In this document: piece after piece, positions 63,628 to 64,000 of the stretch
How the letters are laid out: each line of letters begins with the position of its first letter
How positions within the stretch are numbered: the stretch's first letter is position 1
Source: JAAURB01 sp049647265
Lineage (GTDB): Bacteria > Cyanobacteriota > Cyanobacteriia > Cyanobacteriales > Microcoleaceae
Length of the DNA stretch: 64,000 nucleotides
NCBI GenBank assembly: GCA_049647265.1
Contig: JBARXJ010000020.1
Span: 84,328-148,327 of the forward strand
Direction of reading: 5' to 3'
Notes under the pieces: model-generated
Told to the model about the DNA's origin: nothing
What the model saw: the letters and a program-made list of their open reading frames with translations, nothing else
Database searches by the model: none
Program-made: the position numbers and the translations under genes

Positions 63628-64000
63628 TCAGTCTAGTAAAGTACAATAACAACAATGAGTAAACCCATTACGAATATCATCGACAGAGATTTGATTGAAA
63701 GCTGATTCGATGGCTTTTGCCAAATCCGGATAAGTTCTTGCACTGATTTGGCGTAGAATACTTTTTAGCTTCGACCGCTCCGTTCAGTTGAATTGAATTC
63801 AAGTGCCTGCGGAGCGGCGCATTCCGCGCCAACAATTTTCGAGCTTGATTAAAATCAGCAGAAGAGGTTGTTACTCTGATTAGCTTAGCACCCACTTGTT
63901 CAATTAAAGACCCGATTCGACTTCCTTTATGAATTGAACAGTTCTCCATAACTAGACAAGCTCCCTTCCAAAGTAGTGGTACTAATTTTTGACAGACAAA
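63628..64000 (-). pseudogene. broken IS630-family transposase, 3' part
   Basis: On the minus strand the frame is open to the window edge and reads LVPLLWKGACLVMENCSIHKG, then LIEQVGAKLIRVTTSSADFN, the C-terminal DDE part of IS630 transposases (the usual D-N and SPDFNPIE are altered to E-N and SADFNQAR). A second frame resumes with SKLKSILRQISARTYPDLAK and ends NGFTHCCYCTLLD at 63628-63630. The frames are separated by a 54-bp palindromic insertion and at least one indel. The N-terminal half lies beyond the window. Not functional as read. Confidence 0.8.
63777..63830. repeat. 54-bp palindromic element inside transposase remnant
   Basis: GCTCCG (63777) pairs with CGGAGC (63810), followed directly by GGCGC-ATTCC-GCGCC. 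GC-rich in an AT-rich remnant, it splits the expected NPIENFW-SKLK segment, so it looks like an inserted small repeat or non-autonomous element. Confidence 0.55.

Noticed and set aside
1..64000. CRISPR array
   Set aside because: No regularly spaced direct repeats with unique spacers were seen; the tandem arrays present are coding or short intergenic repeats.

Overview
The window comes from a cyanobacterium. It carries ndhM, phylloquinone-type menB, a cyanobacterial-type gshA, two adjacent DesC-type desaturases, a CruP-like carotenoid protein and a DUF3611 protein, and the octamer GCGATCGC (HIP1) recurs throughout. AT-rich spacers, three large RTX proteins, a metacaspase-like peptidase and an effector-associated domain point to a filamentous Oscillatoriales-type genome; that placement is inference.

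Left part (1-7.1 kb): an accessory block. A putative wall-active protein is followed by a repeat-rich spacer and then a four-gene cluster: a caspase-like peptidase, a small EAD10-like protein, a trypsin-like protease with a very large insert, and a membrane pentapeptide-repeat protein. The small EAD-like protein and the pentapeptide protein share a 25-residue Gly/Ser/Asn/Ile motif, which suggests that they work together, probably in a cell-death or conflict pathway. This is the best candidate for an undescribed system here.

Middle (7.1-46 kb): mostly housekeeping and metabolic genes. It holds an Amt transporter-histidine kinase fusion, DedA, an MBOAT acyltransferase, an inositol-monophosphatase-like enzyme, ndhM, a pseudokinase-like/PP2C membrane phosphatase, two peroxiredoxins, a CAU-anticodon tRNA, a LysM/M23 wall peptidase, trmL, gshA, a LysR regulator divergent from 5-oxoprolinase (with an operator-like palindrome between them), EamA and GNAT genes, an unusual cytochrome b6-like protein, an alpha/beta hydrolase, an aldehyde dehydrogenase, cruP, an orphan PqqD-like protein with a RiPP-leader-like tail, a PLP lyase-family protein, two desC genes, menB and pnp.

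Right part (46-64 kb): a surface and secretion region with a sulfotransferase, a 1672-residue DUF4347/Gly-rich/Thr-Pro/RTX protein and two further RTX proteins. These are interleaved with DUF3611, a BchE-like radical SAM protein and a GH13 enzyme. A lactate dehydrogenase-pyruvate kinase pair follows, and the window ends in a broken IS630-type transposase that contains a 54-bp palindromic insertion. A recurrent hairpin with arms like AGAGRCGTT and AACGYCTCT occurs at several gene ends, often followed by a T-run, and probably serves as a terminator.
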